From Streptomyces flavofungini (lineage in GTDB: Bacteria; Actinomycetota; Actinomycetes; Streptomycetales; Streptomycetaceae), in NCBI RefSeq assembly GCF_030388665.1, contig NZ_CP128846.1:5902501-5966500 (forward strand): 64,000 nucleotides of DNA. Direction: 5' to 3'. Numbering within the stretch: position 1 is the stretch's first letter; the number at the start of each line of letters is the position of its first letter. The translations under genes were made by a program, and so were the position numbers. The notes under the pieces are model-generated. The model was not told the DNA's origin and did no database searches. It saw only the letters and a program-made list of their open reading frames with translations. Shown one piece after another: positions 17,007 through 24,608 of this stretch.

Positions 17007-17720
17007 TTACCGGTCATAACTGGGAAGAGGGAGGGCTGTTGAGGCAGGTGCGCTCAGCCGGGAGCGAATGTTACCGAAGTGTTCCCGTATCGCCCGCTCG
17101 GCGCGGAGCACGTCCGAGGAGCGCACCGCGTCCAGGATCTCCCGGTGCTGCCGGCAGGTGACCTTCGGGTCCTGGGGAATGTCCACCAAATCCGTACGAA
17201 CCCGGTGGAAAGCGTCCCAGAACGCTTCCATGACCTCGCTGAGCAGGCGGTTTCCCAGGCACCTGTAGAGCGCGGCGTGGAAGGCGCGGTCGGTCTCGGC
17301 GCGCACGGTGCCGTCGGGGCCCGCGGCCTCGGCGTCCATGCGGTCCACGAGGGCGTCGAGCTCGGCGAGGTCGGCGGCGGGTATGGAACCGGCCAGGCGC
17401 GCGATCAGGCCGGCCTCCACTGCCTCGCGCAGTTCGAGGAGCTGGAGCAGGCTGTCCTCGCCCCGGTAGTGGCCCGCGACCGTGCGGAAGGTCAGGCCCT
17501 CGATCATCGGGGCCATCGACATCGGTCCGACGTAGGTGCCGAAGCCGTGCCGGATCTCGACGATGCCCATCGCCTGGAGCGCCTTCAGGGCCTCGCGCAC
17601 CGAGTTCCTGCTGGCGCCGAGCCGCTCCATGAGCTCGGGCTCGGTCGGCAGCACCGCCCCCGAGGGCAGCCGCTGGTCGATGATGAGCTTCTTGATCCGC
17701 TCCTGGAGGTCGCGTGGCAT
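17007..17720 (-). CDS. FadR/GntR-family regulator with FCD domain
   Basis: A 237-residue repressor-type protein. The N-terminal winged helix (about residues 8-70) carries the GntR pattern LPTEPELMERLGASRNSVREALKAL in shortened view 'LPTEPELMERLG..R.SVREAL', and residues about 80-220 form an all-helical FCD effector domain with metal-binding histidines (FHAALY, HREILDAV). Such proteins sense small carboxylates or sugar acids. It lies upstream of cslA in the same direction, separated by 324 bases, so control of cslA is possible but not shown. Confidence 0.85.
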   Translation of the reverse strand: MPRDLQERIKKLIIDQRLPSGAVLPTEPELMERLGASRNSVREALKALQAMGIVEIRHGFGTYVGPMSMAPMIEGLTFRTVAGHYRGEDSLLQLLELREAVEAGLIARLAGSIPAADLAELDALVDRMDAEAAGPDGTVRAETDRAFHAALYRCLGNRLLSEVMEAFWDAFHRVRTDLVDIPQDPKVTCRQHREILDAVRSSDVLRAERAIREHFGNIRSRLSAPASTALPLPSYDR

Positions 17721-17840
17721 GGCGCAACCGTAGCGGTCGGGCCCGCCGGGACCCAGGGGCGTGCGGGGGCGCCGGCGGCACGGCCCCGTGGTGTGAGCAG
17801 CACGAAGGGCTCCCGCCGGGCTGGAAGGGTTGCGTCAGCT

Positions 17841-17877
17841 CCGGCCGACCTGAGGGGGTGTGGGTGGCGGAGCCCCC
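17841..17877. repeat. Repeat block shared with 45656-45695
   Basis: The stretch CCGGCCGACCTGAGGGGG followed by TGTGGGTGGCGGAGCCCC recurs with few changes at 45656-45695. Both copies lie just left of a tRNA-Lys gene. It resembles a dispersed streptomycete intergenic sequence and does not code. Confidence 0.6.
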
Positions 17878-17907
17878 GCCAGGGACTCGAACCCCGGACC
17901 CGCTGAT
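17876..17907 (-). repeat. 32-bp fragment of tRNA-Lys 3' half
   Basis: These 32 bases are identical to the 3' part of the tRNA-Lys gene (acceptor 3' strand, T arm, variable loop and the 3' side of the anticodon stem), in the same orientation as the intact gene 110 bases away. Identity stops abruptly at the anticodon loop. It may be a leftover attachment site or a deleted extra tRNA copy. Confidence 0.65.
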
Positions 17908-17981
17908 GCTGCGTTTCCCGGGGGATGACCCCGGACCCCCAGCCGGTTTCGCTGGTCGCTGCCGGGCCTGGTCCAACAGCG

Positions 17982-18009
17982 AAGGCCCCCCGTGTGCACG
18001 GAGGGCCTT
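17982..18009 (-). terminator. tRNA-Lys terminator hairpin
   Basis: AAGGCCCCCCGTGTGCACG followed by GAGGGCCTT forms a strong hairpin 10 bases beyond the tRNA 3' end. On the minus strand the stem is followed by TTCGCTGTT. An identical hairpin follows the second tRNA-Lys copy. Confidence 0.7.
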
Positions 18010-18018
18010 GCTTGTCTG

Positions 18019-18092
18019 TGCGCCGCCAGGGACTCGAACCCCGGACCCGCTGATTAAGAGTCAGCTGCTCTAACCAACTGAGCTAGCGGCGC
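18019..18092 (-). tRNA. tRNA-Lys (anticodon CUU), copy 1
   Basis: A 74-base cloverleaf including the discriminator base. The acceptor stem GCGCCGC pairs with GCGGCGC, the anticodon arm is GCTGA-CTCTTAA-TCAGC with anticodon CTT, and the T arm contains TTCGAGT. No CCA is encoded. Identical copies lie at 29630-29703 and 45777-45850. Confidence 0.95.
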
Positions 18093-18345
18093 CTGCTGAC
18101 CTGGACAACTCTACCGGACGGTGAGGGGTGCTTCTGACCACCCCGGGAGTGGGGCCCGGCCTTCAGCGGGGGACGGCGGGGTGTTCCTGGGGGGTGGCGG
18201 GAGCGGGCGCTGCATCATTCGGACCGTCAACATGCGCCATGCCCGGACAGTTGAGAAGCTGACGCATGTGCAGACGCGCGGAGAGACTTTCCCGGGCCCG
18301 TTCCCCGATCTCGTCGGGAATGCGCCGGAGTGTGAGGGGAATCGC

Positions 18346-19692
18346 ATGGAGGCTGCTCCCGTATTCGAGGAATTCGAGCCCGCGAACGACTGCGACTGCC
18401 CGGGCTGTGTGCACTGGCGGCGTTCCGGAGCACACGCCCTGCCGCCCCGGCTCGGCGGCCACCCGGCCGCTCACGGCGCCCGCCGCGCCCTCGTCCTCGC
18501 GGCCGCGGCCGGCTCCGTCCTCGGCTCCGCCCACACCCTGCCCGCGGTGGCGTCCGAGCAGCTGGGAGGGGTGGGGGAGCGCCCCGCGCAGCCGGGCGAG
18601 CCGCATCGCGCGGCCCCGGCGGGAGCCCTCGCGGGCCTGCCCGGAGCGGACGGCCCCGACACCCCCCAGCGCGGCCCGAGCGCCCTGCACGGAGCGCCCG
18701 GCAAGAGCGCCGCGGCCCGCACGACCAGCCGCGCCGAGATCATCACCCGGGCCAAGCGGTGGGTCGCCGCGAAGGTGCCGTACAGCATGCAGAGGTTCTC
18801 GGCCGACGGTTACCGGCAGGACTGCTCGGGCTTTGTCTCGATGGCCTGGAATCTCGGCGGAAACGAATGGACGGGCAGCCTCGGACGTTATGCGACCCGT
18901 ATCTCCAAGGAAGAACTGAAGCCCGGCGACATTCTCCTCTTCCACAATCCGGCGAACCCGGAGAGAGGTTCGCACGTGACCATTTTCGGCGGCTGGACCG
19001 ACTACACCCGCGGCCATTACCTCGCCTACGAACAGGCCCGCCCGCACGCCCGCAGGCAGGCCACCCCGTACGCGTACTGGAACAACGGCGACCGCTATCT
19101 GGCGTATCGCTACAACGGGCTGCGGCCGACCGGCCAGGCGGGCTCGGGGCCGGGGTCGGCGCGGTTCCCGGGGGCCGGGCGGTTCGGGCCCGGCGCCGAC
19201 AACGACCACGTCACGCGGCTCGGCGAGATGCTGGTGGCCCGTGGTGGCGCCCGCTTCTACCGCACCGGGCCCGGGCCGCGCTGGAGCGAGGCCGACCGGG
19301 CGGCGACCCGGGCCTTCCAGCGGGCACAGGGCTGGACCGGCGCCGACGCGGACGGCCTTCCGGGGCCGACGACGTGGGCGTACCTGGTGGACGGGAAGGG
19401 CAAGGACATTCCTGCCCGCAAGGGCGCTCCCGGTGCCCCCGGCGCCCCGGCCGCGCCCGCCTTCCCGGGCAAGGCGTACTTCCGGCCGGGGCAGAACAAC
19501 GACCACGTGACCCGGCTCGGCAGACAGCTCGTGCGCGCGGGGTTCGGGAGGTACTACGCGCACGGGCCCGGGCCGCGCTGGGGCGAGGCGGACCGGCGCG
19601 CGGTCGAGGCGTTCCAGCGGGCGCAGGGGTGGCGGGGCGGCGCGGCCGACGGGATGCCGGGGCCGGAGACGTGGCGGCGGCTCTTCGCGTGA
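18346..19692 (+). CDS. NlpC/P60 peptidoglycan hydrolase with two peptidoglycan-binding domains
   Basis: A 448-residue secreted cell-wall enzyme. After an N-terminal DCDCPGC segment and a signal-like stretch (about 46-70), residues about 128-255 form an NlpC/P60 domain with catalytic Cys160 in QDCSGF and His210 in GSHVTIF. Two related peptidoglycan-binding modules follow (about 285-350 and 378-448), each with NDHVTRLG and AFQRAQGW. ATG 18346 is preferred because GAGGGGA lies five bases upstream. It probably cuts peptide stems near the csl locus products at the hyphal wall; the substrate is inferred from family. Confidence 0.85.
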   Translation: MEAAPVFEEFEPANDCDCPGCVHWRRSGAHALPPRLGGHPAAHGARRALVLAAAAGSVLGSAHTLPAVASEQLGGVGERPAQPGEPHRAAPAGALAGLPGADGPDTPQRGPSALHGAPGKSAAARTTSRAEIITRAKRWVAAKVPYSMQRFSADGYRQDCSGFVSMAWNLGGNEWTGSLGRYATRISKEELKPGDILLFHNPANPERGSHVTIFGGWTDYTRGHYLAYEQARPHARRQATPYAYWNNGDRYLAYRYNGLRPTGQAGSGPGSARFPGAGRFGPGADNDHVTRLGEMLVARGGARFYRTGPGPRWSEADRAATRAFQRAQGWTGADADGLPGPTTWAYLVDGKGKDIPARKGAPGAPGAPAAPAFPGKAYFRPGQNNDHVTRLGRQLVRAGFGRYYAHGPGPRWGEADRRAVEAFQRAQGWRGGAADGMPGPETWRRLFA

Positions 19693-19718
19693 GGCGCACG
19701 CGCGGTACGGACTCGGAC

Positions 19719-19768
19719 GGAGGCACGGGACTCATGACGGAGGCACGGATGAGACGGAGGCACGGATG
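19719..19768 (+). repeat. Triplicated ribosome-site/start repeat
   Basis: Three copies of a unit close to GACGGAGGCACGGATGAG stand in tandem before the SPFH gene (starting about 19717, 19736 and 19753). Each has GGAGG. The unit ends overlap three potential start codons, of which only the last (19766) opens the long frame. Confidence 0.6.
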
Positions 19769-21067
19769 AGTACGACGACGCAGCGGCCGCCGGAATCCGG
19801 TGAGGGGCCCGGACCGGCAGGACGCTCGCCGCGCCTGATCCACAGCGAGGCCACCACGGAGATCCCCGTCCACCTGCTCTTCCGCGACGACCCCCAGGAC
19901 ATGGCGGCGGCGTCCGGCACGACGGGCGTACCGCTCGGTCCCGCGGTGGTGCGGCGCGGGGCCGTGCTCTCCGGTGGGACGCGGGGCGCGGGGCGGGCTG
20001 GTGGGGCCGGGCGCGCGGGTGGCGCGGGCGATGCCGGGCAGCAGGGGCAGCCGGGACGTGCGGGGAGCGCAGGCCGTGCGGGGCAGGCGGCGCGGACGGG
20101 GCAAGGGGGGCGGGCGGCGGTGGCGCCGGTGCCGCCCGCGCCCTGCGTGCCGCAGTTCGACGCCGGGCTCGCCGAGCGCCGGGGCCGGGTGCTGCCCGGG
20201 GCGGTCGGCGTGTTCGGCGGGGGCGTCGGCGCGGCCGGGTGCGCGCTCGCGCTGTGGTGGGCGGGGGTGCTGCCGGAGCCGGTGGTGGACCTGGTGGCAC
20301 CGGCCGGTGACCTCCGGGGCGGTGGCGCGGCCGGGATCTCCGTCGGGCAGTGGGCCGCGCTCGCCGGGTCGGGGGCGCTGGCGCTCTTCGGGTTCGGCGG
20401 GCTCGCGCGGGGGCGGGTCGGCGGGGCGTGGGTGCTCTCGCTGTTCGGCAGGTACCGGGGGAGCGTGCGGCGCACCGGGCTGCTGTGGGTGAACCCGCTG
20501 CTGTTGCGCCGCCGCGTCGACGTACGGCTGCGGCACTGGCGCAGCGAGCCGATGGCGGCCGTGGACCGCTCCGGGGTCGCGCTGCGCGTGGTGGTGCTCG
20601 TGGTGTGGCGGGTCAAGGACACCGCACGGGCCACGCTCGCTGTCGCCGACCACCAGGAGTACCTGCGGGAGTGCGTGGAGGCGACCACCGCGCGGGTGCT
20701 CTCGAAGCTGCCCGCCGACGCCTTCCACGACGACGCGCCGACCCTGCGGGACGCGGAGGCGGTCGGCGAGGCCCTGACGGCGGCGCTCGCCGCGCAGGCG
20801 GAGCCGGTGGGCGTGGAGATCTTCTCGGTGCAGCCGACGCGCATCGAGTACGCGCCCGAGGTCGCCGCCGCCATGCACCGCCACCGGATCGCCGCACTCG
20901 ACGCCCGGCACCGCGACAGTCTGCTCACGTCGGTGGTGGACTCCGTGGAGGACACGGTGACCCGGCTGACCACGCGGGGCCTGGTCGAGCTCGACGACTA
21001 CGAGCGCAGGGCGCTGGTGAAGGACCTGACGGTGGCGTTCTGCACGGGGCGCGGCGACAGCGCCTGA
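19766..21067 (+). CDS. SPFH/Band 7 domain membrane protein
   Basis: A 433-residue protein. Residues 65-120 are a disordered Gly/Ala/Arg tract, two transmembrane segments follow (about 143-169 and 195-214), and the rest is an SPFH (Band 7/stomatin) domain, recognisable in RTGLLWVNPLL, SGVALRVVVLVVWRV and the C-terminal helix with VEIFSVQP. Such proteins form membrane scaffolds or microdomains. The start is the third of three tandem ribosome-site repeats. Its position between a wall hydrolase and the csl-linked LPMO hints at a role in organising the apical membrane, which is inference. Confidence 0.82.
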   Translation: MSTTTQRPPESGEGPGPAGRSPRLIHSEATTEIPVHLLFRDDPQDMAAASGTTGVPLGPAVVRRGAVLSGGTRGAGRAGGAGRAGGAGDAGQQGQPGRAGSAGRAGQAARTGQGGRAAVAPVPPAPCVPQFDAGLAERRGRVLPGAVGVFGGGVGAAGCALALWWAGVLPEPVVDLVAPAGDLRGGGAAGISVGQWAALAGSGALALFGFGGLARGRVGGAWVLSLFGRYRGSVRRTGLLWVNPLLLRRRVDVRLRHWRSEPMAAVDRSGVALRVVVLVVWRVKDTARATLAVADHQEYLRECVEATTARVLSKLPADAFHDDAPTLRDAEAVGEALTAALAAQAEPVGVEIFSVQPTRIEYAPEVAAAMHRHRIAALDARHRDSLLTSVVDSVEDTVTRLTTRGLVELDDYERRALVKDLTVAFCTGRGDSA

Positions 21068-21076
21068 CGGGGCCGG

Positions 21077-21192
21077 GGGCGCCTGCCCGACTTCGGGTAC
21101 GCCTGTCCGGGTCCGGGAGCGCCCTTCTCGGCTCCGGGCACGCCCGTCCGGATCCGCGGGCGCCCTCCTGGCTCCGGGCACGCCCGACCAGG
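21077..21192. repeat. Degenerate GC-rich tandem repeat
   Basis: About four imperfect copies of a unit near GGCTCCGGGCACGCCCG, spaced about 30 bases apart, fill the gap after the SPFH gene. No coding potential is seen. Confidence 0.5.
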
Positions 21193-21237
21193 GGCCCCGG
21201 CCCCCCCGCGGGCACGATCGCCGTATCGTCCCCGCCC

Positions 21238-21891
21238 ATGAACTCCACGACGAGCCTGACGACCCTCGCGGCGGACGCCTGGAAGCTGACCGAGCGCGGA
21301 CCGCGCGTCGTGCTCGGCCTCGCCGGGCCGCCCGGCGCCGGGAAGTCCACGCTGGCCCGCGCGCTGGTCGCGGAGATCGGCGCGGGCGCCGCCTATCTGC
21401 CCCTCGACGGCTTCCACCTGTCGAACGTCCAGCTGGAGCGCCTCGGCCTGACCTCCCGCAAGGGCTCGGAGCCGAGCTTCGACGCGCGCGGGTACGTCGC
21501 CCTGCTCCGCCGGGTCCTCGACGACACCGCCGCCGACGTCTACGTACCCGATTACGACCGCACCCTGCACGAGCCCGTCGCCGCCCGGCACCGGGTCGCG
21601 CCCGCAGCCCGGCTCGTCGTCACCGAGGGCAACTACCTGGCCTGCGACCTGCCGGACTGGCGGGCGGCGCGGGAGCTGATGGGGGCGTGCTGGTACGTCG
21701 ACGCCCCTGCGGACGTGCGCCAGGAGCGTCTGGTGGAGCGGCAGTTGACGGGCGGGCGGGAGCCGGGCGCGGCGCGCGCGTGGGTGGCGGAGAACGACGT
21801 TCCGAACGGTGAACTCGTGGCTGCCTCGCGCGGTCGGTGCGACCGGATCCTCTCCACGATTGGTATGGACATGTTCAACTACTCGCAATAA
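21238..21891 (+). CDS. Nucleoside/sugar kinase-like P-loop protein (CoaA/uridine kinase fold)
   Basis: A 217-residue cytosolic P-loop kinase. Walker A is GPPGAGKST (about residues 28-36); DGFHLSN and the DYDR segment match the pantothenate-kinase/uridine-kinase-like family sometimes annotated as fructose transport kinase FrcK or nucleoside triphosphate hydrolase. ATG 21238 is the first start in frame with the Walker region and sits close to GGCACGATCGCCGTATCG, without a strong ribosome site. The substrate is not known. The LPMO gene follows after 240 bases with its own operator. Confidence 0.78.
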   Translation: MNSTTSLTTLAADAWKLTERGPRVVLGLAGPPGAGKSTLARALVAEIGAGAAYLPLDGFHLSNVQLERLGLTSRKGSEPSFDARGYVALLRRVLDDTAADVYVPDYDRTLHEPVAARHRVAPAARLVVTEGNYLACDLPDWRAARELMGACWYVDAPADVRQERLVERQLTGGREPGAARAWVAENDVPNGELVAASRGRCDRILSTIGMDMFNYSQ

Positions 21892-21898
21892 TCTGAGG

Positions 21899-21914
21899 CT
21901 TGGTCTAGACCGCA
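21899..21914. promoter_or_regulatory. DasR-responsive element (dre) candidate
   Basis: CTTGGTCTAGACCGCA contains the perfect palindrome GGTCTAGACC (21902-21911), the core of the dre operator bound by the N-acetylglucosamine regulator DasR. It lies 218 bases upstream of the AA10 LPMO gene and just after the kinase gene, the right place to control chitin-related expression. Confidence 0.65.
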
Positions 21915-22131
21915 GAACACATCGCGGAACACGCGGTTCCGCACGGCACGCACCACCAGCAGTACGCACGAACCGCACGTCACGCACCACATGCAGGTCC
22001 TGCACTTCCCCAACAACGCCCCCAGAGGTACGCAGCAGTCTCGGGAACCGACGGTGCCTCGACGGGCGACGCACGACCGTTAGCGCGCGCACGGCTCATG
22101 GAACACCCCCACGTTCTTCAGGAGCGGCAGC

Positions 22132-22731
22132 ATGCGAAAGAAGATTTCCGCGGCCATGCTCGGGATGGCGACGGTGGGAGCGTTCGTGCTCTCGACCGGC
22201 GGCGCCAGCAGCCATGGCTACACCGACCTGCCAGCAAGCCGTCAGATCAACTGCGCGAAGGGCGTAGTGACCGGCTGTGGCGCCATCCAGTACGAGCCGC
22301 AGAGCGTCGAGGGCCCCAAGGGCTTCCCGGCGGCCGGTCCCGCCGACGGGAAGATATGCTCCGCCGGCATCGCGGGCTTCAGCTCGCTGGACAAGGCGAC
22401 CAAGCCCGGCGGCGGCGCCTGGCCCACCACGAAGGTATCGGCCGGTCAGAACTACAGCTTCCGCTGGCAGTTCACGGCCCGGCACCGCACCACCGACTTC
22501 AAGTACTACATCACCAAGCAGGGCTGGAACGAGGGCCAGCCGGTGACGCGGGCGGCGCTCGACACCCAGCCGTTCCTCAACGTCCCCTACGGCGGTCAGC
22601 AGCCGCCCGCGACCCTGTCGCACAGCGGCACGATCCCCGGCGGCCGCAGCGGCCACCACGTGATCGTGGCCGTGTGGACCGTCCACGACACGGGGAACGC
22701 GTTCTACGCCTGCTCGGACGTCCAGTTCTGA
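22132..22731 (+). CDS. lpmP: AA10 lytic polysaccharide monooxygenase
   Basis: A 199-residue secreted copper enzyme. Signal peptidase should cut after residue 27, exposing His28 (SSHGYTD) as the N-terminal half of the copper histidine brace; the second histidine is His118 in FTARHRT. Small size and absence of a binding module fit single-domain AA10 enzymes that cleave chitin or cellulose oxidatively. An LPMO of this type (LpmP) belongs to the extended csl/glxA neighbourhood in S. lividans, and the synteny supports that identity. AGGAG precedes ATG 22132 by 7 bases. A DasR-type operator lies upstream. Confidence 0.88.
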   Translation: MRKKISAAMLGMATVGAFVLSTGGASSHGYTDLPASRQINCAKGVVTGCGAIQYEPQSVEGPKGFPAAGPADGKICSAGIAGFSSLDKATKPGGGAWPTTKVSAGQNYSFRWQFTARHRTTDFKYYITKQGWNEGQPVTRAALDTQPFLNVPYGGQQPPATLSHSGTIPGGRSGHHVIVAVWTVHDTGNAFYACSDVQF

Positions 22732-22854
22732 CCTGACCTGACCTTCCTCCGGGCAGAACTGCCGCCCCCCACGGGTGAGTTCTGTGCACGCCGTCCGCGG
22801 ACGGACGCGACGGCGTGCACAGGACGGCTCCGTCCTGCCGCGCCCCTCCACTTC

Positions 22855-22867
22855 TGACGGTGCGTCA
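22855..22867. promoter_or_regulatory. Candidate operator of the acyl-CoA ligase gene
   Basis: TGACGGTGCGTCA is a perfect inverted repeat (5-base arms, 3-base centre) ending 16 bases before the ligase start codon. TetR-like repressors often use such sites. No regulator is known for it. Confidence 0.35.
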
Positions 22868-22883
22868 ATTATGGTGCGCCGCC

Positions 22884-24557
22884 ATGACGTCCGAACCCGA
22901 AACGGTCGCGGAACTCGTCCTCGCCCGCTGGGGCGACCACCGCCCCGGGCTCCGCTTCGAGGACCGGGAGCTCAGCCACCACCAGGTGGCCGCGGCCGCG
23001 GCGGCGCGGGCCGCGCTGCTGCGGGACCTCCTGGACGGGTGCGCGGCCCGGCACGTCGGCGTCCTGCTCGACAACACCCCCGAGTACCCGCTGTGGCTGA
23101 GCGCCGCCGCGCTCGCCGGCGCGGCCGTCGCCGGGATCAACCCGACCCGGCGCGGCGCCGAACTCGCCCGCGACATCCTGCACACCGACTGCCGACTGCT
23201 CGTGACCGAGCGGGCCCACCTGCCCCTGCTCACCGGACTCGACCTGCCCGGCGTACGCGTCCTGGTCACGGACACACCCGACTACGACGCACTCCTCGCG
23301 CCCTACCGCGGCGCCGCACCCGAGCCCTCCCCGGACGCCACCCCCGCCGCCCGACTGCTCCTCTACTTCACCTCCGGGTCGACCGGCGCCCCGAAGGCGG
23401 CCGTGTGCAGCCAGCGGCGCCTCGCGGCCGCAGGGCACTCCCTCGTCCGGCACTTCGGCGTGCGGCCCGACGACGTCCACTACGTCTGCATGCCCATGTT
23501 CCACGGCAACGCCGTCATCGCCGACTGGGCGCCCGCGCTCGCCGCGGGCGCCGGGGTCGCGCTGCGGCGGCGCTTCTCCGCGTCCGGGTTCCTGCCGGAC
23601 GTACGGCGGTTCGGCGCCACCTACTTCACCTACGTGGGCCGTGCCGTGCAGTACCTCCTCGCCACCCCCGCTCGCCCCGACGACCGCGACCACTCACTGC
23701 GCCTCGGCTTCGGCACCGAGGCCGGGGCGGTGGACGCGCGGCGCTTCGAGGAGCGGTTCGGGGCACGGCTCGTCGAGGGCTACGGGTCGTCGGAGGGCGG
23801 GGCCGCGATCCAGCGCTCGCCCGGCACCCCCGACGGGGCCATCGGGCGGGCCGCGCCCGGCGACGACCTCGCCGTCCTCGACCCCGGCACCGGCGAGGAG
23901 TGCGCGGCGGCCGAGTTCGGGCCCGGCGGTCGGCTGCTCAACGGGGACGCGGCGATCGGTGAGTTGGTCAACCGGGGGCGCAGTGCCTTCGAGGGCTACT
24001 GGCGCAACGCCGAGGCCGACGCGGAGCGGGTCCGGGAGAAGGGCTGGTACTGGACCGGGGACCTCTTCTACCGCGACGCGGCCGGGTACCTCTACTTCGC
24101 CGGGCGCGCGGACGACCGGCTGCGGGTCGACAGCGAGAACCTGGCGGCCGCGGTGATCGAGGCGATCCTCGCCCGGTGGGAGCCGGTGGTGGCCGTCGCC
24201 GTGTACGCCGTGCCGGACCCCGTCGCCGGAGACCAGGTCATGGCCGCGCTCGCCCTGCGGGAAGGGGTGTCCTTCGATCCGCTCGCCTTCTCCGAGTTCC
24301 TGCTGGCGCAAGGGGATCTGGGGACGAAGATGGCGCCTCGTTTCGTGCGGGTGCTGTCACGGTTGCCCGTGACCGCCACGCACAAGGTGGCGCGGGCGGC
24401 TTTGCGCGGGGAGGGGTTCCGTCGCGCGGGGCCGGGGGAGTTGTGGTGGCGGCCCCGGGGGAGCGGGGCCTATCGGGAGTTCACGGTGGGGGATGCGGAA
24501 GGGGTGGTGGGGGAGTTTCGGGAGAGGGGGAGGGAGGGGTTGTTGGGTGAGGGGTGA
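22884..24557 (+). CDS. AMP-dependent acyl-CoA synthetase (FadD-like)
   Basis: A 557-residue adenylate-forming enzyme. The nucleotide loop YFTSGSTGAPKA (about residues 168-179), the GYGSSEGG substrate/ATP motif, the YWTGDLFYRD hinge region and a C-terminal catalytic lysine in ATHKVAR are all present, so it should activate a carboxylic acid and transfer it to CoA. Overall pattern is nearest to mycobacterial-type FadD17/FATP acyl-CoA synthetases. The start ATG 22884 lies only 16 bases after an inverted repeat, with no clear ribosome site, so the message may be nearly leaderless. The chain-length preference cannot be read. Confidence 0.85.
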   Translation: MTSEPETVAELVLARWGDHRPGLRFEDRELSHHQVAAAAAARAALLRDLLDGCAARHVGVLLDNTPEYPLWLSAAALAGAAVAGINPTRRGAELARDILHTDCRLLVTERAHLPLLTGLDLPGVRVLVTDTPDYDALLAPYRGAAPEPSPDATPAARLLLYFTSGSTGAPKAAVCSQRRLAAAGHSLVRHFGVRPDDVHYVCMPMFHGNAVIADWAPALAAGAGVALRRRFSASGFLPDVRRFGATYFTYVGRAVQYLLATPARPDDRDHSLRLGFGTEAGAVDARRFEERFGARLVEGYGSSEGGAAIQRSPGTPDGAIGRAAPGDDLAVLDPGTGEECAAAEFGPGGRLLNGDAAIGELVNRGRSAFEGYWRNAEADAERVREKGWYWTGDLFYRDAAGYLYFAGRADDRLRVDSENLAAAVIEAILARWEPVVAVAVYAVPDPVAGDQVMAALALREGVSFDPLAFSEFLLAQGDLGTKMAPRFVRVLSRLPVTATHKVARAALRGEGFRRAGPGELWWRPRGSGAYREFTVGDAEGVVGEFRERGREGLLGEG

Positions 24558-24608
24558 GGGGGGGAGGGGGGAAGGGGGGATACGGCGGGGCACCGGTACC
24601 GTGCGGCC

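Larger units (their letters stand above)
17976..18100. repeat. 125-bp direct repeat, left copy
   Basis: Identical base for base to 29587-29711. It spans the terminator hairpin, the whole tRNA-Lys gene and ten bases beyond the tRNA 5' end (GCCTGCTGAC). The two copies bracket 11.5 kb. Confidence 0.85.
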
